Source: a virus. Taken from it: DNA of 46,825 nucleotides. Shown here in pieces: positions 1 to 8,878 of the stretch (position 1 is the stretch's first letter; each line of letters begins with the position of its first letter). The stretch lies in the IMG/VR virus record IMGVR_UViG_3300049002_000004, positions 1-46,825 of that record; one strand, given 5' to 3'. The translations under genes and the position numbers were made by a program. Under the pieces are notes generated by a model, which did no database searches, had not been told where the DNA came from, and worked only from the letters and a program-made list of their open reading frames with translations.

Positions 1-1
1 C

Positions 2-829
2 GGCAGCACACCGCTCGAGGGCGGCGGCGGATCCGGCACGCCTGGCCCGCCTGGTGCCACGGGCGCAGCTGGCGCCGCGGGCCCGGCGGGCGTCGCCGGC
101 ACACCAGGCGGCCCGATGGGCCCGGTCGGCTACCCTGGCCGCGACGGTGAAGACGGCGCCGATGGCATCGACGGCCAGCCTGGCGCAAAGGGCCCGGCCG
201 GTGCGCCTGGCGCGCTGGGGCTGCCTGGCGCTCGAGGATTCGACGGCATCGACGGTGAAGACGCGATCGATGCGGTCTGGCCGTTCGCCCCGACGCCACC
301 GACACAGCGCGGCGGCCTGGTGCTGCTCGAGCAACACGTCGCCGCAGCATCAGCCGTGCTCGATTTCACCACCTGCATCAGCGCACTCTACGACGAGTAT
401 CTGATCGAGCTGATTCATGTGCTGCCGGCGACGGCCGCGGCAAACCTGCTGCTGCGCGTGTCGACGGATGGCGGCGCGACCTACGACGCGACGGCCAACT
501 ACTACACCGCGCTGGCGGTCTGCTCGAATACGGCCGGCGTCGCCGTCGTGCAGGTGAACGCGGGCACGTCGTCGCAGATATTCGCAGCCGTCGACAACAC
601 GGCCTTTGCCGGCGGCGTCGCGGGGTTTCTGCGGCTGTTCGATCCGCTGTCGGCGATCGTGCGCTGCATGTTCAAGGTCGCCGTGCTCTGCGCGCGGGCC
701 GGCGACGCGGCGACCGGCGAGGGCATGACGCTCTGGAACGTGGCCACGGCCGTGAACGCTTTTCGGTTTCTGTTTTCAGCGGGCAACATCGCGAGCGGCA
801 CGATCCGCGTTTACGGGATCGCGAAGTAG
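2..829 (+). CDS. Collagen-like tail fibre protein, 5' end missing
   Basis: The reading frame is open from the first full codon, so the N-terminus lies outside the window and 275 residues are visible. The first ~85 residues are Gly-X-Y collagen triplets (GTPGPPG, GPVGYPGRDG, GARGFDGIDG), a trimeric fibre shaft common in phage tails. The C-terminal ~180 residues begin GGLVLLEQH and end GTIRVYGIAK, a beta-rich head that I recognise as a widespread phage fibre tip domain. It contains DEYLIEL and LLLRVSTDGG strands and is presumably the receptor-contacting or trimerising part. The position right after the portal (joining the window ends) and before scaffold and capsid genes fits a structural role. 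The receptor is unknown. Confidence 0.85.
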   Translation, partial: GSTPLEGGGGSGTPGPPGATGAAGAAGPAGVAGTPGGPMGPVGYPGRDGEDGADGIDGQPGAKGPAGAPGALGLPGARGFDGIDGEDAIDAVWPFAPTPPTQRGGLVLLEQHVAAASAVLDFTTCISALYDEYLIELIHVLPATAAANLLLRVSTDGGATYDATANYYTALAVCSNTAGVAVVQVNAGTSSQIFAAVDNTAFAGGVAGFLRLFDPLSAIVRCMFKVAVLCARAGDAATGEGMTLWNVATAVNAFRFLFSAGNIASGTIRVYGIAK

Positions 830-838
830 GAGACTCGA

Positions 839-1183
839 ATGCCACGAACCCCAAAGCGCCTGGTCGGCCCGGCCCTGGTCGCCACCGGCCCGGCGACCGT
901 CTACACCGTGCCGGCGGCCACGAAGACGCTGCTGCGTCACATGCACATCCAGAACCCGAGCGGCGCGGCCGTGACGTTCTCGCTGTCGATCGGCGCCGAT
1001 GCGGCGGGCACCAGGCTCTGGGACGCCTACAGCATTCCCGCGGCAGCCGCCGGCGTGAGCGACAACGTGCGCGACATCCCGCTCTACGTCGTGCTCGAGA
1101 CGACCGAGATCGTGCAGGTGAAAGCCGGCACCAACAACATTCTCACGCTGACGATCAGCGGCGACGAAATGACGCTGGGCTAG
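839..1183 (+). CDS. Small beta-rich virion-associated protein
   Basis: A 114-aa protein with an SD-like GGAG just upstream (829-832). It begins MPRTPKRLVGPA and is made of alternating hydrophobic strands (VYTVPAATKTLLRHMHIQNPSG, then LSIGADAAGTRLWDAYSI). It ends with the LTLTISGDEM motif typical of small phage beta-sandwich proteins found next to fibre genes. No signal peptide or membrane segment is visible. It sits between the collagen-like fibre and the Bbp19-like gene, and its stop codon touches the next start. I infer a fibre or head accessory role, and no enzymatic residue pattern is visible. Confidence 0.7.
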   Translation: MPRTPKRLVGPALVATGPATVYTVPAATKTLLRHMHIQNPSGAAVTFSLSIGADAAGTRLWDAYSIPAAAAGVSDNVRDIPLYVVLETTEIVQVKAGTNNILTLTISGDEMTLG

Positions 1184-1588
1184 ATGGCTGAACCGCTGAC
1201 GAAGAACGCGGCCGATCGCGAGGCGCAGCGCTGGGCGCGCCGCAAGGAGAAGCAGCGCGCGATGCAGAGCCAGGCGGCCCTGCACGCCATGCTCGAGGAT
1301 CCGACCGGCCGGCGCGTGCTGTGGGATTTATTGGAGCTGGCTGGAGTCTACAAGTCGGTATTCGCCGCCGGCGCGCCCGACCTGACGGCCTGGCAGGCGG
1401 GCCGACAAGACTACGGCCACGAGCTGATCGTGCTCATGTTCAACGCGAACGATCGCGGCTACGCCACCATGCAAGCGGAGGCAGTCGAGCGACGCCGGCG
1501 CGAAGACGCAGAGATCGCGGCGCAGCATACCGCTGGCGCCGACACCAACCAGGAGAGCCCCGATGGCAACCGCAGCAGCGACGAGTAA
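1184..1588 (+). CDS. Bbp19-like phage protein
   Basis: 134 aa starting directly after the previous stop. The middle part is the recognisable Bbp19-type phage domain: PTGRRVLWDLLELAGVY, then AWQAGRQDYGHELIVLM, then a charged helix. These small helical proteins are encoded beside the scaffold of BPP-1-like phages, but their precise role is not established to my knowledge. The N-terminus is highly charged (RRKEKQRAMQ). The C-terminal 26 bases overlap the start of the scaffold gene in another frame, which suggests coupled translation. Confidence is good for the gene and moderate for the family. Confidence 0.75.
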   Translation: MAEPLTKNAADREAQRWARRKEKQRAMQSQAALHAMLEDPTGRRVLWDLLELAGVYKSVFAAGAPDLTAWQAGRQDYGHELIVLMFNANDRGYATMQAEAVERRRREDAEIAAQHTAGADTNQESPDGNRSSDE

Positions 1589-2267
1589 AACGGCCGACCC
1601 GAAACCAGGCGAGACGACACCGGCAGCCGGCGATCCGAAGCCAGGCGAGAAGCCGGCGGCCAGGACGCCCGAGCAGCAGGCGGCCGACGACGACGCTGCA
1701 GCAGCGGCCAAGAAGGTCGACGACGACAAGACAGCCGCGCAGAAGGTGATCGACGACGCGGCAGCAGCGGCAGCCGCGGAAGCGGCGAAGGGCAAGAAGA
1801 CGGACGACACCGGAGCGCCGGAGAAATACACGCTCAAGGTGCCGGAGGGCGGGCGGATCAGCGATGCCGATCTGAAATCGGTTGAAACGCTGGCACGCGC
1901 CGAGGGCTGGACGAACGATGAGGCGCAAGCCCGTCTCGAGCAGCACGCGCAGCAGATCGACGCGATGAGCACACGGTTCATGGAGCAGACGGCCGCCGAC
2001 CCGACGTATGGCGGTGACAAGCTCGAGGCCACAACCAAGAACGCAACGGCGGCGCTGAATCGCTTCAGGCCGGCCGGCACGCCCCGCGGAGATGCACTCC
2101 GCGAGATGCTGAATCGCACCGGCTACGGCAATAACCTCGAATGGGTGAGCCTCATGGCCGACATCGGTGCAGCAATGGGCGAGGACATCCCGCAGCCCGG
2201 TAGTCGCGCGGCCGTGCCCAGCACGACCGAAACGATCGCCGACAAGCTGTATCCCGACAAGAAGTAG
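1563..2267 (+). CDS. Scaffolding protein (capsid assembly)
   Basis: 234 aa preceded by AGGAGA (1551-1556). Residues 1-80 are low-complexity Ala/Lys/Asp/Pro sequence with the repeat DPKPGE. Residues ~85-190 resemble phage scaffold proteins: KYTLKVPEGGRISDADLKSV, then a helical segment with ADPTYGGDKLEAT and the LREMLNRTGYGNNLEWVSLM signature. The protein ends in a basic LYPDKK tail, as expected for a scaffold that docks on capsid subunits. Its place immediately upstream of the major capsid gene supports this. Similar proteins are sometimes annotated as capsid proteases, but I see no catalytic motif. It should be absent from mature virions. Confidence 0.8.
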   Translation: MATAAATSKTADPKPGETTPAAGDPKPGEKPAARTPEQQAADDDAAAAAKKVDDDKTAAQKVIDDAAAAAAAEAAKGKKTDDTGAPEKYTLKVPEGGRISDADLKSVETLARAEGWTNDEAQARLEQHAQQIDAMSTRFMEQTAADPTYGGDKLEATTKNATAALNRFRPAGTPRGDALREMLNRTGYGNNLEWVSLMADIGAAMGEDIPQPGSRAAVPSTTETIADKLYPDKK

Positions 2268-2277
2268 GAGCTGAGAA

Positions 2278-3279
2278 ATGGCCGCACTCGGAACCGGAAA
2301 TCTGACCCTCGCCGATTGGGCGAAGCGGTTGGATCCTGACGGCAAAGTGCCGTCGATCGTCGAGCTGTTGAATCAAACCAACGAAGTGCTCGACGACATG
2401 CAGTGGCGCGAGGGCAACCTGCCGACCGGACACCGCACGACCGTGCGCACCGGACTGCCGGCGGTCGCCTGGCGCTTGCTCAATCAGGGCGTTACCCCGT
2501 CGAAGTCGACGACTGCGCAGATCGACGAACAGGCCGGCATGCTCGAGGCCTGGTCGGAGGTCGACACCGATCTGCTGAAACTGAACGGCAACGAGAAGGC
2601 GACGCGGCTGTCGGAGGCCATGGCGTTTCTCGAGGCGATGAATCAGGAGATGGTGCAAACGCTGTTCTACGGCAACGGCGGCCTGGCGCCGGAGGAGTTC
2701 ACCGGCCTGTCGGTGCGCTACGCGACGACCGCGGGCGGCGCGGCCAACGCCGACAACATCATCAAGGCCGGCGGTGTGGGCGCCGACAACACCTCGATCT
2801 GGCTGGTGTGCTGGGGCCAGGAAACGATCACCGGGATCTTTCCCAAGGGATCGAAGGCTGGGCTGCTGCATGAAGACTTCGGCGAGGTGACCGTCGAAAT
2901 GGTCGCCGGGCTGCCGGGTTCGCGCATGCGCGCGATGCAGGAGCGCTGGCAGTGGAAGGCCGGCATTGCGCTGAAAGATTGGCGCTATGTCGTCCGCATC
3001 GCGAACGTCGACGTGTCCGACGCCGGCGTGCTGAACGCCAAAACCATCATCAACGCGATGGAGACGGCGACGGAGACGGTGCCGAACCGCCTGGGCTCGC
3101 CGGTGTTCTACATGAACCGGACGATGCGCCGGCTGCTGCGCAAGCAGGTGCGTGAGGGAGTCGGCGGCGGCGGCGGTCTGACGTTCGAGAATTTCGCCGG
3201 CAAGCGGATCTTGACGTTCGACGGTGTGCCGATCCGTGTCGTCGACCAGCTGCTCAACACCGAGGCCCTGGTCCCCTAG
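2278..3279 (+). CDS. Major capsid protein, BPP-1 type
   Basis: 333 aa with a good ribosome site (GGAG at 2267-2270). The sequence follows the BPP-1/P22-like coat family: MAALGTGNLTLADWAKRLDP at the N-terminus, then PSIVELLNQTNEVLDDMQW and LPTGHRTTVRTGLP. A helix-rich spine follows (EAMAFLEAMNQEMVQTLFYG), with a C-terminal strand ending GVPIRVVDQLLNTEALV. It forms the icosahedral shell by the HK97-type fold, which is known for the family and inferred here. It lies between scaffold and cement genes, the order expected in BPP-1-like phages. A weak 6-bp inverted repeat overlaps its stop (3279-3295). Confidence 0.9.
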   Translation: MAALGTGNLTLADWAKRLDPDGKVPSIVELLNQTNEVLDDMQWREGNLPTGHRTTVRTGLPAVAWRLLNQGVTPSKSTTAQIDEQAGMLEAWSEVDTDLLKLNGNEKATRLSEAMAFLEAMNQEMVQTLFYGNGGLAPEEFTGLSVRYATTAGGAANADNIIKAGGVGADNTSIWLVCWGQETITGIFPKGSKAGLLHEDFGEVTVEMVAGLPGSRMRAMQERWQWKAGIALKDWRYVVRIANVDVSDAGVLNAKTIINAMETATETVPNRLGSPVFYMNRTMRRLLRKQVREGVGGGGGLTFENFAGKRILTFDGVPIRVVDQLLNTEALVP

Positions 3280-3345
3280 CTCGACTCGCTCGAGCAGCCG
3301 GATCGTTCATCGATTTGCAGTTCACGCACACAGGGAGTTAGCACC

Positions 3346-3774
3346 ATGTTTCTAGACGCTCTTGGCCTGGTGTCCGACGCGCAGGCGTTCGGCGCCGCGG
3401 CTGTTTCCACCAACTCGATCGACCTGGGCAACGTCACGCCCAAGCGTCAGATCGGCACAGGCGAGCCCATCGGGTTCGGCTTCCAGATCGACGTGTCTGG
3501 CACCGTCGCCGCCAGCCTCGTCGAAGTCATCAGCACGACCGACGCCGCGCTGACTGCCGGCATCGTGGTCGAGGGATCGCTGCTGATCCCCCTGGCCGCG
3601 GCGCTCGCCGGATCGCTGTGGTTTGTCCCGATGCCGCAAGGCCGACCGACCCAGCGCTTTCTGGGGATCCGCGTCACGACCGCCGGCGGCACGATCACCG
3701 CAACGTCGTGGCTCACCACGCACGCGCTGTTCTCCGTGCTCGCGCAGCCCTACGCCAAAAACTATCAGGTGTAG
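3346..3774 (+). CDS. Bbp16-type capsid cement (decoration) protein
   Basis: 142 aa with AGGGAG upstream (3331-3336). The N-terminus MFLDALGLVSDAQAF followed by STNSIDLGN matches the BPP-1 Bbp16 cement protein family, which binds at capsid interfaces as a jelly-roll. The rest is strand-rich (IGFGFQIDVSG, SLWFVPMPQG, RFLGIRVTTAGG), consistent with a jelly-roll of usual length. Placement right after the major capsid gene fits. High translation is likely, and a 13-bp hairpin lies just after the gene at 3806-3836. Confidence 0.88.
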   Translation: MFLDALGLVSDAQAFGAAAVSTNSIDLGNVTPKRQIGTGEPIGFGFQIDVSGTVAASLVEVISTTDAALTAGIVVEGSLLIPLAAALAGSLWFVPMPQGRPTQRFLGIRVTTAGGTITATSWLTTHALFSVLAQPYAKNYQV

Positions 3775-3805
3775 GTTCTCGATCGTTCGATCGTTCGGGC
3801 ATTTG

Positions 3806-3836
3806 GCGCCGGTGGCTCATTCCGAGCTGCCGGCGC
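3806..3836 (+). terminator. Intercistronic hairpin after the cement gene
   Basis: A 13-bp stem with a 5-nt ATTCC loop: GCGCCGGTGGCTC pairs with GAGCTGCCGGCGC, two of the pairs being G-T wobbles. No T-run follows, so it is not a canonical intrinsic terminator. It could attenuate transcription, or block 3' decay and keep capsid mRNA abundant. Two copies of GATCGTTC (3781-3796) lie just upstream. A sister hairpin with the same GCGCCGG outer stem lies at 4530-4562. Confidence 0.5.
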
Positions 3837-3861
3837 ATCGCCACATCAGGGAGTCAGTCAG

Positions 3862-4497
3862 ATGTCAAAAAAAGCACCGTCCCCCCGTCGACGCGCCAGC
3901 ACACAGAAGGCCGCGGAGGATATGCGCGCCGGCAGCGATCAGCCGGCCGGCACTGTTGCCGACCAGCGGCCGAATCAATCGGCCAGCACCGACCTGGTGC
4001 AGTCGCCGGCGCTGCCGGCACACCAGCAGCCGCCTGTCCCGCGACATGGCGCCACGCGACCCGTGGCCAGCACCATCCAGCCGGCGCACCCGGCGCGCGT
4101 CGACACCAAGGGCCGCAACATCGGCGACGAGGATCGGAACAACGAGGAAGGCACCAAGATCAAGCGCAGCCGCAAGGTGCGCGCGATCGCGACCGGCTAC
4201 TACGGCAACATCCGCCGGCGCGTCGGCGATGTGTTCAAGATTCGGCCGATCTACAAGATTCGGCAGAGCACCACGACGGGCGATGTGCCCCCGTCGCGCG
4301 GCAAAGACGATCCGCTGGTCGAGATCGACGAGTTCAGCGAACGCTGGATGGAAGACGTGGACGCGAGCACGCCCGAGCGCGTCACGACCGGCGCTGAGGA
4401 GCTGAAAGCGATTCACGATCGCGAGCAGGCCGAGCGGCACGCCGGCGGCGGTCGACGCGGCGACAACGTGATCGGCGACACCGACGACGACGAGTAA
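3862..4497 (+). CDS. Conserved phage protein after cement gene
   Basis: 211 aa, ribosome site AGGGAG (3848-3853). Residues 1-95 are basic, Pro/Ser/Gln-rich and probably disordered. Residues ~105-160 form a small recognisable phage module (VRAIATGYYGNIRRRVGDVFKI, then DEFSERWMEDV) that occurs alone in many phages beside capsid genes, where it has no assigned function. The C-terminus is acidic (DDDE). The gene is isolated by strong hairpins on both sides (3806-3836 and 4530-4562), so its expression may be set separately from cement and tail genes. A head completion role is possible but unproven. Confidence 0.7.
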   Translation: MSKKAPSPRRRASTQKAAEDMRAGSDQPAGTVADQRPNQSASTDLVQSPALPAHQQPPVPRHGATRPVASTIQPAHPARVDTKGRNIGDEDRNNEEGTKIKRSRKVRAIATGYYGNIRRRVGDVFKIRPIYKIRQSTTTGDVPPSRGKDDPLVEIDEFSERWMEDVDASTPERVTTGAEELKAIHDREQAERHAGGGRRGDNVIGDTDDDE

Positions 4498-4529
4498 GTC
4501 GACCCTCTACCCCACAACGGAGACAGCGG

Positions 4530-4562
4530 GCGCCGGCGGCTGATGCAGCAGCCAGCCGGCGC
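4530..4562 (+). terminator. Intercistronic hairpin before the tail adaptor gene
   Basis: GCGCCGGC-GGCTG pairs with CAGCC-a-GCCGGCGC: 13 bp with one bulged A and a 6-nt loop (ATGCAG). It has the same GCGCCGG stem as the hairpin at 3806-3836. No T-run follows, so function as terminator, attenuator or RNA stabiliser is an inference. Confidence 0.5.
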
Positions 4563-4585
4563 GCGGGCAGCCAGGTGCGAAACGA

Positions 4586-7500
4586 ATGGCCACAAAAAAC
4601 GTGTATCTGGTTTACCTGATCAACCTGACCGACAAGGCCCTGGTTGAGACGCTGCAGGGCACGCCTGGCGTCGGCGGCGCGATCGGCGCGGTGATCATGG
4701 CGCCCGACGTCGCCGCGACCACCTACAGCGCGGTGAAGCTGACGACGAACCTGTCGGCCTTCATCCCGCCCTGCCTCTCGAGCGAATGGTTCACGGCCGG
4801 CAGCGATTTTCCGACGAACGTAAAAGAGTTCACGCGCAAGTCGGGCGGCTGGTTTGGCATCAGCTGGCTGTTCGGCGACACGACGCATTACTACTGGCGC
4901 GGCAAGTTCACCTATGCGCCGCCGGAGGTGCCGACGATCGAGGGCGTCGAGGTCGACGCGCCGGAGACGCTGCAGGCGGCCCGGTGGACCGATGGCTTTG
5001 AGCTGCCGACGACGGGCGAGGGCGGCACCAGCAACAACCACCACAGCCGCGCAGCCTCGAGACACTGCGACGGCATGGGCTGGTCGATGCTGAGCCACAC
5101 CGAGCTGCGCAGCCACAACCTGAACGAGAATTTCCCGGCGCTGACCAGCAACAAAAGCTGGGAGCGCTTCTACATGCGGCCCGTGCGGTTCCCGGCCGCG
5201 GCGACCACGTTCTGGCGCTCGAGAGGATCCGTCGAAGGCGCGACCGGCATTTCGCTGCAGCTGACACCTGGCGGCTCGATCGCGGTAATGCAGGTAAGCA
5301 ACGTCGGCGCGGAGACGTTGATCGCGTCGACGGGCGGGCTGCCGCTGAACGTCTGGCAACGGATCGATCTGCTGATTCAGTTCGGCCTGGGCGCCACGCT
5401 GCGCATCGTCATCAACGGCACGCAGGTGCTGAACGTCGTGGGCTTCGCCGCGTCAGGCTTCGCGACGCTGAACCGCGTGCATATCTCGAGCGAGATCGGC
5501 ACGACGGTCGCGAACGACGCCGGCATCCACTTCGACGACTGGACGAATAAAAGTTACCCGCTCACCGTCGACGGGCTCGACTGGCTGAACGGCACGAAGC
5601 TGCAGCTGATCTCTCCCACGGGATTCGCCCCGAGCAACGTCTGGGCTGGTGACTTCCGCACGCTGCTGCAGAACCCGCGGCAAGGATCGGCCGACAGCAT
5701 TACGAGCGTCGTGCCGGGCGGGCAGCTGGCCGTGACGACCGACGCCGAGGCCTGTGTCGACGCCCTGGTCGGTGCGCGCGGCATCGGATCGCTCGTCGTG
5801 TGTATCTACAGCTCGCAAGGCGGCGCGAGCGGCAACCTGGGTTACAGCTTCAATGGTGTGCCGACGATCGCGCCGATCGTCGAGAGCGGCGGCGCCGGCG
5901 TCTGGAATCACGTTTACTACCAGGCGGGCGGCCTGGCCGAGCCCCCCGATATTACGCCGCTCGAGTTGATCTACCAGAAGGGCGCCGGCGCGAGCCCGGC
6001 ATTCGTCCAAGCGCTGTTTGCCGTCGCCGAGGTGATCGGCCTGTTCGGTCCTGAAGACGTCAGAGACGAAGGCGTCGGGCATCCCGATCCGAAGCCGGGC
6101 CCGGCCGGCATCCACAACGCGCCCTATCCGCGCACGCCATGGGCCTCGCGCACGACGAAGCCCGCGCAGCAGCCGGTGTTTAAGCGCACCGGCACCTACG
6201 TCGGCAACGGCGTCGGGATCGATATCCCGTTCCCCGTGCCCCCGCATTGGATCTGGGTGCGTCCGCTGGCCGGCAGCAGCGGCGGCTGGCTGTGGTTCAG
6301 TTCGATGATCGGCCCGCACTTCGCCGGCCAGCAATTCGTGTCGGCGAAAATGATGGTGCAGGCGTGCATCGATCCGACGTTCGTGCCCGTCGCCGGCAGC
6401 ACGGTGCCCGCGGCGCCGGCCGACGTCGACACCGCGATGCAGCTGGCCTCGAGCATGGCCTACGACCCGTTGCCCGATGGCAGCGACAAGCACACCGACG
6501 CCAGCGCCTGGGCGCTCTACCTGACGGATCCGACGTATTTCTTTCGCCGCATGCTGGGCGAGATGCTGGTCGACGGCGACCCGAACGAAGCCCAACACGG
6601 ACCCTTTGCGATCCCGCCTACCGATTTCATCAATCGGCAACAGCAGCAGGCCATTCTGCGCATCGAAGGCGCGAGCGCCGATAGCAACGCGGCCGGCGTC
6701 AGCTACGCCTACATGGCCTTTTGCGATCCGGCGATGCGGTTCTGCCTGAACGGCGCGCTCTACAACTTTGTCGGCGCGGCCGACATCGACACCCCGCTAT
6801 TCGATGCGACGTTCCTGGCGAATGCGGGTTTCCTGATGCGCGAGGAGATCGGCGCGACGGCCACGACGAACATCTTTCTGAAGGGACCGGGCCACGCCGC
6901 GTCGACCCTCTCACAGCTGCAATCGCCAGAGACACCGGCGGCGCTGCAGTTCTCAGCCGGCCACATCGCGTCGAAGGCCGCCATTCACTCGAATGCGTTT
7001 GTGAGCATGGCGTTCTCGCTGTTTCGCACCGACGACAACAGCAGCGATCCGAACAAAGCCCGCGCCGTCACGATCACCAGCTACGTCGGCGACGGATCCG
7101 CGACGCGCACGATCGGGCTGCTGCCGCCGACCGGCCGCCGACCGATGTGGGCGATCATCACGCCGCACAATGCCGCGTCGGTGTTCCGCGACCCGTCGCA
7201 CACCGGCACGACGTCGACGACGTTTCCAAACACCGCGAACGCCGCGACCGGCATCATTGCCGGCGGGCTCGACTCGATCCAAGTCGGGATCGCGCTGAAT
7301 GCCAACGGCGTCGGCTACGAGGTGCTGAGCTTCCCCGGCCTGGCCGCCCCCGGCAACGGCGGCTGGTCGCCGCCTGGTGACGACTGGCCCGTCGATCCGA
7401 ATCCGCCGACCGGGCCAGGGCCCTACGACCCAGAGCCCCCGATCGACGAGCCCCCCGTCGACGAGCCCGATCCCGGCACACCCGGGATCCCCGACCCGCT

Positions 7501-8878
7501 GCCACCAGTCGGGCCGATGCCAGGGCTCACCGACGATCTAGCGACGGCGTGCAAGCCGGATACACAGCGCATCGTGAACCTCGCGCTGTCACGCCTGGGC
7601 ATCACGCTGCAGATCGTCGACCTGGCTACCGACCTGACGATCGAGGCGATCATCATGCGCCTGGTCTACAAGGAGGCCGTCGAGGCGACGCTGCGCGATT
7701 TCCCCTGGCCGTTCACGACGCGCTACGTGCAGCTGACGCGCGTCGGCACGACGGCGCCAAACTCCGATTGGGCTTACAGCTATCGACAGCCGAATGATTG
7801 TCTGTTTGAGCGCCGGATCGTCGTCGCGCGCACGGGCTCGATCGATCCGACCGAGGTGCCATTCAAGCTCTCCAACGACGACACCGGCGGGCTGATCTTC
7901 ACCAACCAGGCCAGCGCGGTGCTCGAATACACCAGCAGGCCGAAGTGCCCGCACACCAGGAGCGAGCCGCTGTTCCGAGAAGCGGTCTGCTGGCGCCTGG
8001 CTGGCGCGGCCGGCCCTGGGCTCTCGAGGATGCCGGAGAAGGTCGCCGAGTGCCTGGCCGAATACCAGCGGCAGCTCGACCTGGCCGCGCTGATCATCCC
8101 GCCCGGCAACCCCGGCGAGGTGCCGACGCTGAGCGCCTACGACACGACGACGCCGGCGCGCATCGCGAACCTCGAGGCGGCGAATTGGGCGCTGGTCAGG
8201 ATCGGCGCGCAGACGGTGCGCAACCTTCTGACGACGGATCAGAGTCGCGAGGCGCAAGCCGTGCGGCTGATCTTCGAGAAGGAGCTGCAGGCCACACTGC
8301 GCGATTTCCCCTGGGCGTTTGCCACCGTCTACGCCAGCGCGCTGCCGCTGGTCGGCGGGACCGCGGCCGTGCGACTAAATAACGACTGGCAATACAGCTA
8401 CCGGCTGCCGGCCGATGTGATCTTTGTGCGGCGCATCGTCCCGGCAACGGGAAGGAAATGGAACCGCAACCCGCCGATGTATCGCATGGGGCAGGATGCA
8501 ACCGGCAAGCTGCTTTACACCGATCAGCCGTCGACGACGGTCGAGCCGATCACGATCGAATACACGACCCGGCCGGCCAACTGCGTGCAGATCGCGGATC
8601 CGCTGTTCACCGATGCGTTCTCGTGGCGCATGGCCTCGAGCTTGGCGCCGAGCCTGGCGCAGCGCGACCCCGAGGAGATCGAGCACCGCGGCCGAGGCCC
8701 GCGTGACAAGACCGAGCAGAAGGAGCGGCCGGCGACCGGCAACCAGCTGCGCGCACGCGCGGCCGTCTACGCGATGCAGCGCTATCAAGACGTGCTCGCA
8801 AAGGCCAAGGTGTCGAGCGCCAACGAGCAGCAGCAGGATCTCGAGCCCGGCGATGCCGACTGGATCAGCGGGCGCTGA
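4586..8878 (+). CDS. Fibre/LamG protein fused to two tandem gp11-like tail adaptor domains
   Basis: 1430 aa. Residues ~130-335 look like a concanavalin/LamG-type beta sandwich (MGWSMLS near the start, NVWQRIDLLIQFG, then RIVINGTQVLNVVG). Residues ~340-920 are further strand-rich, fibre-like sequence. A Pro/Asp linker (~925-978, repeats of EPPIDEP type) leads to two homologous ~190-residue units at ~990-1175 and ~1190-1385. Both units contain NLA/NWAL..RIG, then ATLRDFPW.FAT and DW.YSYR.P.D..F.RRIV, then IEYT(S/T)RP. These resemble the T7 gp11-like tubular adaptor that sits under the portal. Two units in one chain, joined to a fibre-like front half, is unusual. The stop overlaps the nozzle gene start (TGATG). 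Confidence 0.75.
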   Translation: MATKNVYLVYLINLTDKALVETLQGTPGVGGAIGAVIMAPDVAATTYSAVKLTTNLSAFIPPCLSSEWFTAGSDFPTNVKEFTRKSGGWFGISWLFGDTTHYYWRGKFTYAPPEVPTIEGVEVDAPETLQAARWTDGFELPTTGEGGTSNNHHSRAASRHCDGMGWSMLSHTELRSHNLNENFPALTSNKSWERFYMRPVRFPAAATTFWRSRGSVEGATGISLQLTPGGSIAVMQVSNVGAETLIASTGGLPLNVWQRIDLLIQFGLGATLRIVINGTQVLNVVGFAASGFATLNRVHISSEIGTTVANDAGIHFDDWTNKSYPLTVDGLDWLNGTKLQLISPTGFAPSNVWAGDFRTLLQNPRQGSADSITSVVPGGQLAVTTDAEACVDALVGARGIGSLVVCIYSSQGGASGNLGYSFNGVPTIAPIVESGGAGVWNHVYYQAGGLAEPPDITPLELIYQKGAGASPAFVQALFAVAEVIGLFGPEDVRDEGVGHPDPKPGPAGIHNAPYPRTPWASRTTKPAQQPVFKRTGTYVGNGVGIDIPFPVPPHWIWVRPLAGSSGGWLWFSSMIGPHFAGQQFVSAKMMVQACIDPTFVPVAGSTVPAAPADVDTAMQLASSMAYDPLPDGSDKHTDASAWALYLTDPTYFFRRMLGEMLVDGDPNEAQHGPFAIPPTDFINRQQQQAILRIEGASADSNAAGVSYAYMAFCDPAMRFCLNGALYNFVGAADIDTPLFDATFLANAGFLMREEIGATATTNIFLKGPGHAASTLSQLQSPETPAALQFSAGHIASKAAIHSNAFVSMAFSLFRTDDNSSDPNKARAVTITSYVGDGSATRTIGLLPPTGRRPMWAIITPHNAASVFRDPSHTGTTSTTFPNTANAATGIIAGGLDSIQVGIALNANGVGYEVLSFPGLAAPGNGGWSPPGDDWPVDPNPPTGPGPYDPEPPIDEPPVDEPDPGTPGIPDPLPPVGPMPGLTDDLATACKPDTQRIVNLALSRLGITLQIVDLATDLTIEAIIMRLVYKEAVEATLRDFPWPFTTRYVQLTRVGTTAPNSDWAYSYRQPNDCLFERRIVVARTGSIDPTEVPFKLSNDDTGGLIFTNQASAVLEYTSRPKCPHTRSEPLFREAVCWRLAGAAGPGLSRMPEKVAECLAEYQRQLDLAALIIPPGNPGEVPTLSAYDTTTPARIANLEAANWALVRIGAQTVRNLLTTDQSREAQAVRLIFEKELQATLRDFPWAFATVYASALPLVGGTAAVRLNNDWQYSYRLPADVIFVRRIVPATGRKWNRNPPMYRMGQDATGKLLYTDQPSTTVEPITIEYTTRPANCVQIADPLFTDAFSWRMASSLAPSLAQRDPEEIEHRGRGPRDKTEQKERPATGNQLRARAAVYAMQRYQDVLAKAKVSSANEQQQDLEPGDADWISGR

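Noticed and set aside
3279-3295. Terminator after the major capsid gene
   Set aside because: Only a 6-bp GCTCGA/TCGAGC stem without a T-run; too weak to call beyond a mention.
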